Position numbers and translations under genes: made by a program. Below are positions 44,466-52,829 of a DNA stretch of 64,000 nt, piece after piece (within the stretch, counting starts at the first letter, position 1; every line of letters starts with the position of its first letter). The notes under the pieces were generated by a model. The model was not told where the DNA came from and ran no database searches. It worked only from the letters and a program-made list of their open reading frames with translations. Source of the stretch: Oscillospiraceae bacterium (GTDB lineage: Bacteria; Bacillota; Clostridia; Oscillospirales; JAAYOS01); contig JAISEG010000001.1 of NCBI GenBank assembly GCA_031264245.1, positions 46,983 through 110,982 of the forward strand. The letters run 5' to 3'.

Positions 44466-45968
44466 ATGAAAAAAAGAATATTGACGCTCTTTATGTGCCT
44501 TGTCCTTTCCCTGACCCTTTTTACCCCCGCGTTCGCCGCTGAAACCGAGACTCCTGTAAAATTCACAAATTACATGGACAGGCTGGAGGATATCTCGGAG
44601 CTTATCCGCGAGTACCATCTTCTTTCCTCCGTTTTGGATTATCCCCTGGAAAATGCCCTTAACAGCTATTTCAACGAGCATCCCGAGGAATTTGTCAAGT
44701 TTGTCGATTATATGCTTCAGACCTACGACAAGTATTCCCACTATATGACCCCCGAGGATTATGGCGAAGCCTATTCGACCTCGGACAGCTTTGTGGGTAT
44801 CGGCGTGAGCTTGGATACAACGTCTAAAAACGGGCAATTCATCGAATCGGTTTTCCCCGGCTCGCCCGCTGAAAAAGCCGGGCTGAGGGCGGGCGACGAA
44901 ATCGTATACGTCGACGGCGCCGATGTCTCGGCGCTTCCCTTCGGCGAATTCTCCGAGCTTATCCGCGGTGAGGAGAACACGGCGGTAAAGCTGGGCGTCA
45001 GGCGGAGGAATGTCGCGGATATGCTGTACTTTGATATTGTACGGGCGTATGTCGAGGTGTCAAACATAGTTTTCGCCGACCTGGGCGACGGGGTCGCTTA
45101 CATACGTGTTGTGCGCTTCGGAGATATCAACACCTTCCTTGACTTTTTCTCATACTACTATCAGCTCCCGTACATGGGCTTCCGCTCGCTTATAGTGGAT
45201 GTTCGCGATAATCCCGGCGGCGCGCTCGACGTCCTTTTAAACATGCTGGATATTATGATCCCCGAAAAAGGGGTTGACATGTTCTCGATAAACTCGCGCG
45301 ACGCTTTGGATACCTACCGGTCCCGCGGCTCAGGGTGGGATTTGAACGAAATCGTAGTGCTTGTCAATGAAAATTCCGCGTCCGCGTCCGAGGTCTTCGC
45401 GGGCTCCCTGCAAAAGAACGGGCTTGCCAGGGTAGTCGGCGCAAAGACATACGGCAAGGGCGTCGGGCAATACCATTTCGACCTTGACTACGGCGACGAA
45501 ATCATCATAACAAACTTTGAAATACTTCTCCCCGACGGCAAGTCGTATAACGGCGTCGGAATTACTCCCGACGAGATCGTTCCGCTGAGGGTGGAGCAGT
45601 TCAAGCTCCCTGAGATGGCGGTCTTGAACACAAACCAAACTCTTCGTATAGGCGACAATCATTCCGGCGTGCTCGGACTTGAGCAGCGTCTGAAGCTCCT
45701 GGGTTACCTGACCGCAGCGCCGGACAGCGTCTTTGACGCGGACACCGCGGCGGCTGTGCAGGCTTTCCAGCAGGATCACAAGCTCAGAGCCTCCTCCTCC
45801 GCGACCGCCGAAACGCTGTCCGCCCTCGTCCGCGCGGTCACTCAGCTTGAGGGCAAGCTGATCGTCACCGACACTCAGCTTGAGCGCGCCTTTGAAATCG
45901 CAAAGGAAGCGGCAAAAAAGCCGCTCTCCTTCACCCCTCCCGTGCAGCTTCCCCTCGGGGAGGAATAA
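44466..45968 (+). CDS. S41-family C-terminal processing peptidase with PG-binding domain
   Basis: 500 residues, exported. Signal peptide MKKRILTLFMCLVLSLTLFT to about residue 24 (AFA), PDZ domain near 100-185 (GVSLDTTSKNG...SPAEKAGLRAGDEIVYVDG), S41 domain with nucleophile Ser in NENSASASEVFAG and Lys in TYGKGVGQYHF, and a C-terminal peptidoglycan-binding domain (HSGVLGLEQRLKLLGYLTAA). CtpA/CtpB-like; CtpB acts in sporulation signalling in B. subtilis, but the role here is not shown. ATG 44466 has GAGG upstream. Confidence 0.93.
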   Translation: MKKRILTLFMCLVLSLTLFTPAFAAETETPVKFTNYMDRLEDISELIREYHLLSSVLDYPLENALNSYFNEHPEEFVKFVDYMLQTYDKYSHYMTPEDYGEAYSTSDSFVGIGVSLDTTSKNGQFIESVFPGSPAEKAGLRAGDEIVYVDGADVSALPFGEFSELIRGEENTAVKLGVRRRNVADMLYFDIVRAYVEVSNIVFADLGDGVAYIRVVRFGDINTFLDFFSYYYQLPYMGFRSLIVDVRDNPGGALDVLLNMLDIMIPEKGVDMFSINSRDALDTYRSRGSGWDLNEIVVLVNENSASASEVFAGSLQKNGLARVVGAKTYGKGVGQYHFDLDYGDEIIITNFEILLPDGKSYNGVGITPDEIVPLRVEQFKLPEMAVLNTNQTLRIGDNHSGVLGLEQRLKLLGYLTAAPDSVFDADTAAAVQAFQQDHKLRASSSATAETLSALVRAVTQLEGKLIVTDTQLERAFEIAKEAAKKPLSFTPPVQLPLGEE

Positions 45969-45999
45969 CATCAGGATGCCGGCTATATAATATAGTATT

Positions 46000-46052
46000 T
46001 TTTACGAAGCAGAGCCTGAACGATCAATGATCGTTCAGGCTCTGCTTCGTAA
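46000..46052. terminator. Bidirectional terminator between S41 protease and rpiB genes
   Basis: A nearly 26-bp perfect stem with one-base centre (TTTTACGAAGCAGAGCCTGA starts the left arm). Confidence 0.85.
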
Positions 46053-46077
46053 AATCGAAAATATTAAGCGGGATCCG

Positions 46078-46524
46078 CTATATTTTACCCGTCCTCTCTA
46101 TGCTCATTATCTTGTCCACCCTCACCTGGTGGCGTCCGCCTTCAAATTCAGCGTCAAGCCAGGCTTTGATTATCATTTTAGCCAACTCATTTCCAACCAC
46201 CCTTGCGCCTATGGAAATCATATTGGCGTCGTTGTGCTCCCGCGACATCTTAGCCGAGTAGCAGTCGCTGCATGTGACGCACCGTATGCCCTTCACCTTG
46301 TTCGCGGCTATGCCTATACCGACTCCTGTTCCGCATATGAGTATTCCCCTGTCACATTCCCCGCTCACAACAGCGTCCGCGGCGGCAAGGGCATAGTCGG
46401 GATAGTCGACCCTCTCGGTGGAATTCGCTCCGTAATCCCTGCATTCGTACCCAAGGCTTCCCACATACTCCATAAGCTCTTTTTTCAGGTCTACCGCCAG
46501 ATGATCACACGCAAAAGCAATCAT
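46078..46524 (-). CDS. rpiB: Ribose-5-phosphate isomerase B
   Basis: 148 residues. MIAFACDHLAVDLKKELMEY, ADAVVSGECDRGILICGTGVGIGIAANK and CSDCYSAKMSREHNDANMIS are the RpiB signature. Interconverts ribose-5-P and ribulose-5-P. ATG 46524 has GGAGAAG upstream; an in-frame upstream extension is not conserved. Confidence 0.95.
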   Translation of the reverse strand: MIAFACDHLAVDLKKELMEYVGSLGYECRDYGANSTERVDYPDYALAAADAVVSGECDRGILICGTGVGIGIAANKVKGIRCVTCSDCYSAKMSREHNDANMISIGARVVGNELAKMIIKAWLDAEFEGGRHQVRVDKIMSIERTGKI

Positions 46525-46574
46525 TTTAATTCTTCTCCTTCTTGTTTTCATCACGGTGTGATGAACTGCTCTAT

Positions 46575-46615
46575 GGTTATTATACGCCGATTAAATAAAT
46601 AATTCCAGTATAACC
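46575..46615 (-). repeat. Partial, reversed copy of the 69-bp repeat upstream of rpiB
   Basis: On the minus strand TATTTATTTAATCGGCGTAT continues AATAACC, matching the third tandem unit at 37714 (TATTTATTTAATCAGCGTAT) at 19 of 20 bases. The ends GGTTAT/ATAACC pair. Confidence 0.65.
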
Positions 46616-46662
46616 GCATTATTATACAAATTTAACAAAATCCGCGCCCCAGTATAAAACAT

Positions 46663-46691
46663 TTGACGAAAACCTTCAAAAGATATATAAT
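46663..46691 (+). promoter_or_regulatory. Promoter of the activase operon
   Basis: TTGACG (46663-46668), 17-base spacer, TATAAT (46686-46691). Confidence 0.85.
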
Positions 46692-46794
46692 AGGACTTGA
46701 ATTTTTTAAAGAATATAGTTGTTTAAAAACAATATTTTTTGAAAAATTTGGAATTTTTTATCAAAATATAAAATAGCCCGGAAGTGTGATTGAA

Positions 46795-49701
46795 TTGAAA
46801 ATAGGTCTTGACATAGGCTCAACAACCCTGAAATGCGTTGTGCTGGACGATGGGGACAACATCATATATAAAAAATACCTGCGGCATTTCTCTAAGGTTG
46901 CCGCGGCGTCATATGAGCTGCTCGGCGAGGTAAGAAGCTCCCTCGGAATTGAGCGCGCCCGCCTTTGCATCTCCGGCTCCGCCGGGATGGGACTGGCGGA
47001 GGGCTGCGGCATCCCCTTTGAGCAGGAGGTTTACGCCACCCGGCGCGCCGCCTCCACCCTTCTGCCCGGCGCGGATTCCATCATTGAGCTGGGCGGCGAG
47101 GACGCGAAGATCCTCTTCCTCACCGGCGGTCTTGAGGTCAGGATGAACGGCTCCTGCGCGGGCGGGACAGGCGCCTTCATCGACCAGATGGCGACGCTGC
47201 TGGACACAACCCCCGACGACATGAACGACCTCGCGAAGGAATACACGAAGATTTATTCGATAGCGTCCAGATGCGGCGTTTTCGCGAAATCCGACATTCA
47301 GCCCCTGTTGAATCAGGGTGCGCAGAAAAGCGACGTCTCCGCCTCAATATTTGCCGCCGTTGTCAATCAAACTGTCGCGGGGCTTTCCCAAGGCAGGCAG
47401 ATAACGGGAAATGTGGTGTACCTTGGCGGTCCGCTCACCTTTATGTCGGAGCTCCGCCGCGCCTTCGACAGTATTTTGGGGGTAAAGGGCATCTTCCCGG
47501 AAAACTCCCTGTACTTTGTGGCGATCGGCGCGGCGTACTCCGCGTCGGAGGAGCTTTCGATAGCTGACGCCGCCGACCTGATCTCGGCCTACAAGCCCGT
47601 CGGCGGATATGTGGCGTGCGCGCCGCTGTTTTCAGATAAAGCGGACTATGCGCGGTTTTTAGCAAGGCATCAGATAAGCGGCGTCCCGAGAAACACCGAA
47701 GAGTATACAGGCAAGGTCTACATAGGCGTCGACTCCGGCTCAACCACCGTCAAAGCTGTCGCCCTGGATGAAAACGGCAATATTCTGCTTGACAGCTACC
47801 TGCCCAACAACGGAAACGCGGTTCAACTGACAAGAAGCTTTCTCATGGATTTCTACGAAAAATATCCGGATTGCGAAGTTGCCTCCTCGGCGGTCACCGG
47901 CTATGGCGAGGAGCTGATAAAAAATGCCTTCATGCTTGATTACGGGGTGGTGGAAACCATCGCTCACTTCACCGCGGCAAAGCGGTTTGACCCCGAGGTC
48001 GACTTCATTATCGATATCGGCGGTCAGGACATCAAGTGCTTCCAGATACATAACTCGGCTATAGACAACATCTTTTTAAACGAAGCCTGCTCCTCCGGCT
48101 GTGGTTCGTTTCTTCAAACCTTTGCCGCCGCGTGGGGATACGGCATGGCGGACTTCTCTAAGCTCGGGCTGTTCGCGGACAATCCCGTCGACCTCGGCAG
48201 CCGCTGCACCGTGTTTATGAACTCCAGCGTCAAGCAGGCGCAGAAGGACGGCGCCAGCATAGAAAATATCTCCGCCGGGCTGTCGGTAAGCGTCGTCAAA
48301 AACGCCATCTATAAGGTAATCCGCGCCGCAAACGCGGACAGCCTCGGCGCCCACATCGTTGTGCAGGGCGGAACGTTTCTAAATGACGCCGTGCTCCGCG
48401 CGTTCGAGCAGGAGATCGGGCGGAACGTCGTACGCCCGGCGATCTCGGGGCTTATGGGCGCGTACGGCGCGGCTCTCTACGCCCGGGAGCACAGCAGGGG
48501 GAAGTCCTCCCTTCTCTCCAGAGATAAGCTCGACGGCTTCGTCCACACAGTCAAAGCCGTCACCTGCTCCGGCTGCCAAAACCGCTGCCAGCTGACTGTA
48601 AACACCTTTGACGGGAACCGTCGCTTTGTCGGCGGCAACCGCTGCGAGCGCTTTTCTGGCGGCGAAACGGCGGAGATATACAGCCTCTACGAATACAAAA
48701 ATGCGCTTCTGTATTCCTACAAGCCGAAAAAAGGCGTCAGGGGCAAGCTCGGCATCCCTATGGGTCTGAACATATACGAGATGTACCCGTTCTGGTACAC
48801 CCTCTTTACCGAGCTTGGCTTTGAGGTGGTGACGACAAAGCCGTCCAGCCGCAAAACCTACCTCAAGGGGCAGTATTCCATACCCTCGGACACGGTGTGC
48901 TACCCCGCCAAAATATTGCACGGACTTATCGAGGAGTTGCTTGAGGACGGAGTAAAAAACATCTTCTACCCCTGCATGTCCTACAACTTCGACGAGGGGC
49001 TGGGCGACAACCACTACAACTGCCCCGTCGTCGCCTACTACCCCGAGGTGATCGAGGCGAATGTGCCTAAGCTAAAGGACGTCAACTTTATAAACGACTA
49101 CATTGGGGTGCACAAAAGAAAGCACTTTCCCAAAAAGCTTTTCAATATCCTGACCGCAAGCCTCGGCGGCTTTGACTACAAAGCCGTTTGCGCCGCAGTG
49201 GAAGGGGCATACGCCGAGTACGCCGCCTTTATGAAAAGGGTGGAGGACAAGGGCAGGGAATACGTCGGCCTGGCAAAGGAGCTCAACCTGCCTGTCATCG
49301 TGCTCTCCGGCCGGCCGTACCACATCGACCCCGAGATAAATCACGGTATCGACAGGCTGATATGCGAGCTGGGCGCGGTGGTCGTGAGTGAGGACGCGTT
49401 TTGCCGGGACACCGAAAGCTTCGGCACGCTTGTGCTCAACCAGTGGACCTACCACTCACGCATGTACGCGGCGGCAAAGCTGGTGGCTGAGAAGAACGAC
49501 CCCATGCTGAACTTTATCCAGCTTGTCTCGTTCGGCTGCGGCGTCGACGCGATAACCACCGACGAGTGCAGGCGCATACTTGAGTCGAACAACAAAATAT
49601 ATACGCAGATAAAGATTGACGAGATAACAAATCTGGGCGCGGTAAAGATACGGGTGCGAAGCCTGTTTGCCGCCGCTTTGCGGGACACTGCCGGCGCGTA
49701 A
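46795..49701 (+). CDS. Acyl-CoA dehydratase activase-related ATPase, two ASKHA domains plus C-terminal domain
   Basis: About 968 residues. Two BadF/HgdC-type ASKHA ATPase domains in tandem: IGLDIGSTTLKCVVLDDG with MNGSCAGGTGAFIDQMA (cluster Cys) and IGVDSGSTTVKAVALDENG with NEACSSGCGSFLQTFA. Then a Cys-rich link (CSGCQNRCQLTV) and a DUF2229-like region. Such proteins resemble activators of 2-hydroxyacyl-CoA dehydratases, which inject electrons from a [4Fe-4S] cluster; the substrate is unknown. TTG 46795 is likely the start (GGAAG ten bases before); GTG 46786 abuts the SD. The next gene encodes the rest of what is often one protein. Confidence 0.85.
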   Translation: MKIGLDIGSTTLKCVVLDDGDNIIYKKYLRHFSKVAAASYELLGEVRSSLGIERARLCISGSAGMGLAEGCGIPFEQEVYATRRAASTLLPGADSIIELGGEDAKILFLTGGLEVRMNGSCAGGTGAFIDQMATLLDTTPDDMNDLAKEYTKIYSIASRCGVFAKSDIQPLLNQGAQKSDVSASIFAAVVNQTVAGLSQGRQITGNVVYLGGPLTFMSELRRAFDSILGVKGIFPENSLYFVAIGAAYSASEELSIADAADLISAYKPVGGYVACAPLFSDKADYARFLARHQISGVPRNTEEYTGKVYIGVDSGSTTVKAVALDENGNILLDSYLPNNGNAVQLTRSFLMDFYEKYPDCEVASSAVTGYGEELIKNAFMLDYGVVETIAHFTAAKRFDPEVDFIIDIGGQDIKCFQIHNSAIDNIFLNEACSSGCGSFLQTFAAAWGYGMADFSKLGLFADNPVDLGSRCTVFMNSSVKQAQKDGASIENISAGLSVSVVKNAIYKVIRAANADSLGAHIVVQGGTFLNDAVLRAFEQEIGRNVVRPAISGLMGAYGAALYAREHSRGKSSLLSRDKLDGFVHTVKAVTCSGCQNRCQLTVNTFDGNRRFVGGNRCERFSGGETAEIYSLYEYKNALLYSYKPKKGVRGKLGIPMGLNIYEMYPFWYTLFTELGFEVVTTKPSSRKTYLKGQYSIPSDTVCYPAKILHGLIEELLEDGVKNIFYPCMSYNFDEGLGDNHYNCPVVAYYPEVIEANVPKLKDVNFINDYIGVHKRKHFPKKLFNILTASLGGFDYKAVCAAVEGAYAEYAAFMKRVEDKGREYVGLAKELNLPVIVLSGRPYHIDPEINHGIDRLICELGAVVVSEDAFCRDTESFGTLVLNQWTYHSRMYAAAKLVAEKNDPMLNFIQLVSFGCGVDAITTDECRRILESNNKIYTQIKIDEITNLGAVKIRVRSLFAAALRDTAGA

Positions 49702-49741
49702 TATTCAGTAAAATCCGGCAGGCTTGAATGGAGTGCGAAAC

Positions 49742-51064
49742 ATGAGCGAAAAGCAGATAGAATTTACAAAAAAAATGAAAAGGGATTATACCATACTTGC
49801 CCCCAACATGGCGCCCATGCATTTTCGCCTGCTTGAGCACCTGTTCGCGGAGTACGGCTATAATATTGACATACTCAAAAATGACGGGCAGTCGGTGGTA
49901 AACGAAGGGCTCAAATATGTGCATAACGACACCTGCTACCCCGCCCTTCTCGTTATCGGTCAAATGCTGGACGCGCTGCACAGCGGCAAATACGACCTGA
50001 ACAAGGTCGCCCTGATGATAACCCAGACCGGCGGCGGCTGCCGCGCGTCAAACTACATCCATCTCCTGCGAAAGGCTCTTGTAAAGGCGGGGCTTGCCCA
50101 CATACCCGTCATTTCGCTGAACCTGTCAGGGCTGGAGCGAAACAGCGGCTTTTCCATCACCCTCTCTATGCTTCTCAAGGGGCTTGCCGCGCTGGCGTAC
50201 GGCGACATGCTTATGCTTTTGAACAACCAGACCTTCCCCTATGAGTTGAACAGGGGGGAAAGCGAGGCGCTTGTCGAACGGTGGATCACGAAGATAAGCG
50301 GACTGTTCGCGGCGGGAAAGGGCTACTCGGCAAAGGAGCAGAAAAAATACCTGACCCTTATGGCGGACGATTTCGCGGGGGTCGGGCGCGCCGTCACCCC
50401 AAAGGTCAAGGTTGGCATAGTCGGCGAGATATACGTCAAATACTCCCCTCTCGCAAACAATGGGCTTGAAAAGCTCCTGGCGGAACAGGGCTGCGAGGTA
50501 ATGGTTCCGGGCATACTGAATTTTATGCTTTTCAAGGTGGATAACCGCCTGGAGGATATCAAGCTTTACGGCGGCAGCAGGTTGAAGTTTCGAGCCATGA
50601 CCTTCCTTATGAATTATCTCAACAAGGCTGCGGGCGCAGTCATAGACGCGGTGAAAAAGCATCCGGCGTTCACTCCCCCCAGTACATACATCCACTTGAA
50701 GAAGCTTATCACCGGAGTTATCGGCTACGGGTGCAAAATGGGGGAGGGCTGGCTTCTGACCTCCGAAATGATGGAGCTTATCGAAAGCGGATACCGCAAT
50801 ATCGTCTGCGCCCAGCCCTTTGGCTGCCTTCCCAACCACATTGTCGGCAAGGGCATGATAAGAAAGCTTAAAAACCTTCACCCCGACTCCAACATCGTGC
50901 CTATAGATTACGATCCGGGCGCGACAAAGGTAAATCAGGAAAACCGCATAAAGCTTATGATAGCGGTAGCGAAGGAAAACCTCCAGCACGCGGGTGAAAG
51001 GATGGCTGAGCCGCTCGCCGGTATCGCCGACCCCGACATGGCAGGCTTTTTACAAAACGTTTAG
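49742..51064 (+). CDS. 2-hydroxyacyl-CoA dehydratase-related protein
   Basis: About 440 residues. NDTCYPALLVIGQMLDAL, MITQTGGGCRASNYIHLLRKA, KVGIVGEIYVKYSPLANNGL and QPFGCLPNHIVGKGMIRKL contain conserved Cys likely to bind an Fe-S cluster, as in HgdB-like proteins. Begins 40 bases after the activase, with GGAG eight bases before ATG 49742. Many Clostridia encode both parts as one chain of about 1400 residues; here they are separate. Function unproved. Confidence 0.85.
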   Translation: MSEKQIEFTKKMKRDYTILAPNMAPMHFRLLEHLFAEYGYNIDILKNDGQSVVNEGLKYVHNDTCYPALLVIGQMLDALHSGKYDLNKVALMITQTGGGCRASNYIHLLRKALVKAGLAHIPVISLNLSGLERNSGFSITLSMLLKGLAALAYGDMLMLLNNQTFPYELNRGESEALVERWITKISGLFAAGKGYSAKEQKKYLTLMADDFAGVGRAVTPKVKVGIVGEIYVKYSPLANNGLEKLLAEQGCEVMVPGILNFMLFKVDNRLEDIKLYGGSRLKFRAMTFLMNYLNKAAGAVIDAVKKHPAFTPPSTYIHLKKLITGVIGYGCKMGEGWLLTSEMMELIESGYRNIVCAQPFGCLPNHIVGKGMIRKLKNLHPDSNIVPIDYDPGATKVNQENRIKLMIAVAKENLQHAGERMAEPLAGIADPDMAGFLQNV

Positions 51065-51072
51065 TCTAAAAG

Positions 51073-51111
51073 ATAAGCGGCTGTATCACCCCAAAAGGTG
51101 ACACAGCCGCT
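51073..51111. terminator. Hairpin between convergent activase operon and secG
   Basis: AGCGGCTGT-at-CACC pairs with GGTG-ac-ACAGCCGCT. T-runs are weak. Confidence 0.6.
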
Positions 51112-51130
51112 GACACTTTACCGTCCCGCT

Positions 51131-51376
51131 TTATCCCAAAATGCTCAGCGCCATGGTCAGTATAATAAACCCGACGGCGACCCATGTGGTAGCCTTGGCA
51201 AGCCTTGCGTCCCACGTTTTCGCCTGGTTTTTGGCAAGAAAGGTGTCCGCGACGCCGGAAATTGAACCGGAAAGACCGGAACGCTTACCCGATTGCAGAA
51301 GAACCACCGCAATAAGAAACAGGCTGGATAAAACCTGTACTATAGAAAAAAACAATTTCAAAATCAATGCCTCCAA
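51131..51376 (-). CDS. secG: Preprotein translocase subunit SecG
   Basis: 81 residues with two membrane helices (VQVLSSLFLIAVVLLQSGKR and TTWVAVGFIILTMALSI) joined by the glycine/serine loop GLSGSISGVADTFLAKNQAKT. Accessory subunit of SecYEG. secA lies 1.5 kb away on the other strand. Confidence 0.93.
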   Translation of the reverse strand: MEALILKLFFSIVQVLSSLFLIAVVLLQSGKRSGLSGSISGVADTFLAKNQAKTWDARLAKATTWVAVGFIILTMALSILG

Positions 51377-51484
51377 ACAGATAATTAGTGATTAGTATTA
51401 TAATCAGTAGGACATATGTTAACACAATAATAATTAAATTACAAGTATTTTTCTCGCTATTTCATAAATAATTCTAAAGTAAGC

Positions 51485-52597
51485 CTATTGCTTCCCTATT
51501 GCGAGCGACCTCAGGTAAGCGTTGATAAAGCCGTCGATGTCGCCGTCCATCACAGCGTTTATATTTCCGTTTTCATAGCCCGTGCGGTGATCCTTGGCGA
51601 GGGTGTACGGCATAAAGACATAGGAGCGTATCTGGCTTCCCCATTCGATCGCCTTTTGCACCCCCTTTATATCCCCGATTTTGTCCAGGTGCTCCCTCTC
51701 CTTGATTTCAACCAGCTTGGAGCGCAGCATCCTCATCGCGACCTCCCTGTTCTGGTGCTGGCTTCTTTCGTTCTGGCAGGCGACGACTATGCCCGTCGGA
51801 ACATGTGTTATCCTGATAGCCGACTCCGTTTTGTTGACGTGCTGTCCGCCCGCTCCGCCGGAACGGTAGGTATCCACCTTCAAATCCTCATCCTTTATGT
51901 CAATCTCCACATCATCCGAAATTTCCGGCATTATTTCCACAGCGGCAAAGGAGGTGTGCCGCCGCCCCGACGAATCAAACGGCGATATGCGCACAAGCCT
52001 GTGCACACCCATTTCCCCCTTCAAATATCCGAAGGCGTTTGGTCCCTCGATCGAGATCACGGCGCTTTTCAGACCCGCCTCATCCCCGTCAAGGTAATCC
52101 AGCACCTTATAGCCAAATCCCCTGCGCTCCGCCCACCTCGTATACATGCGGTACAGCATCTGCGCCCAGTCCTGAGCCTCGGTTCCCCCCGCTCCGGCGT
52201 GAAAGGAAATTATGGCGTTGTTTTTGTCATACTCTCCGCTGAGAAGGGTCTGCAAGGTCGCGCTTTCCAGCATTGCCTCCAGCCGCGCGTACGCGTCCTC
52301 CAGCTCCTCCAGCATACTGTCGTCGCTTTCCTCAATGGCAAGCTCGCAGATGGTCTCGGCCTCTTCAAGCTGCGAGGCAAGGCTGTCATATACGGCGAGC
52401 TTGTCCTTCAGCTGTTTTACCTTTTGAAGCGTCCTTTGTGAATTTTCGATATCGTTCCAAAAGCCGTCCTCCGCCGATTTGGCGTCCAGCTCCTCAAGCT
52501 CCCTTCTCACCGCGCTGAGATTCAGCGCCCCCTCAAGCTCCCTGAGCCCCGGCTTGAGCGAATTAATTTTTTGCTTGTATTCCTCAAATTGTATCAT
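51485..52597 (-). CDS. prfB: Peptide chain release factor 2, no programmed frameshift
   Basis: 370 residues, full length in a single frame. GGQ motif in RSGGAGGQHVNKTESAIRI and the RF2-specific SPF in VRISPFDSSGRRHTSFA. Recognises UGA and UAA. In many bacteria prfB needs a +1 frameshift at CTTTGAC near codon 25; here codons 21-22 read CTT GAG (52532-52537), as though one T were missing, so the internal UGA autoregulation is absent. Confidence 0.96.
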   Translation of the reverse strand: MIQFEEYKQKINSLKPGLRELEGALNLSAVRRELEELDAKSAEDGFWNDIENSQRTLQKVKQLKDKLAVYDSLASQLEEAETICELAIEESDDSMLEELEDAYARLEAMLESATLQTLLSGEYDKNNAIISFHAGAGGTEAQDWAQMLYRMYTRWAERRGFGYKVLDYLDGDEAGLKSAVISIEGPNAFGYLKGEMGVHRLVRISPFDSSGRRHTSFAAVEIMPEISDDVEIDIKDEDLKVDTYRSGGAGGQHVNKTESAIRITHVPTGIVVACQNERSQHQNREVAMRMLRSKLVEIKEREHLDKIGDIKGVQKAIEWGSQIRSYVFMPYTLAKDHRTGYENGNINAVMDGDIDGFINAYLRSLAIGKQ

Positions 52598-52699
52598 TTT
52601 ATTCCAAACCTTTCAAAAGTAAGCAATATTTATTATATATCCATCCCGCCCCAAATGCAATACGGACAGAATATACGATTTTACAGATTATTCATCAAA

Positions 52700-52733
52700 T
52701 TGGTTTTATTTTCATTTATTATTGTGGTATAAT
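52700..52733 (+). promoter_or_regulatory. secA promoter
   Basis: Extended -10 TGGTATAAT (TATAAT 52728-52733) with a weak T-rich -35 region. Confidence 0.65.
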
Positions 52734-52829
52734 CCTTGCAGGATTAATATTATACTGATATCATGTGAGTGCTATGTGAAAATTCTTTCGCGTCCGGAGC
52801 CTCCGGATGTGAAATTTGAGGTGAATATA

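Noticed and set aside
51485..52597. Frameshifted or broken prfB
   Set aside because: Single continuous frame from start to stop with all RF2 motifs; lack of the programmed frameshift is natural variation.
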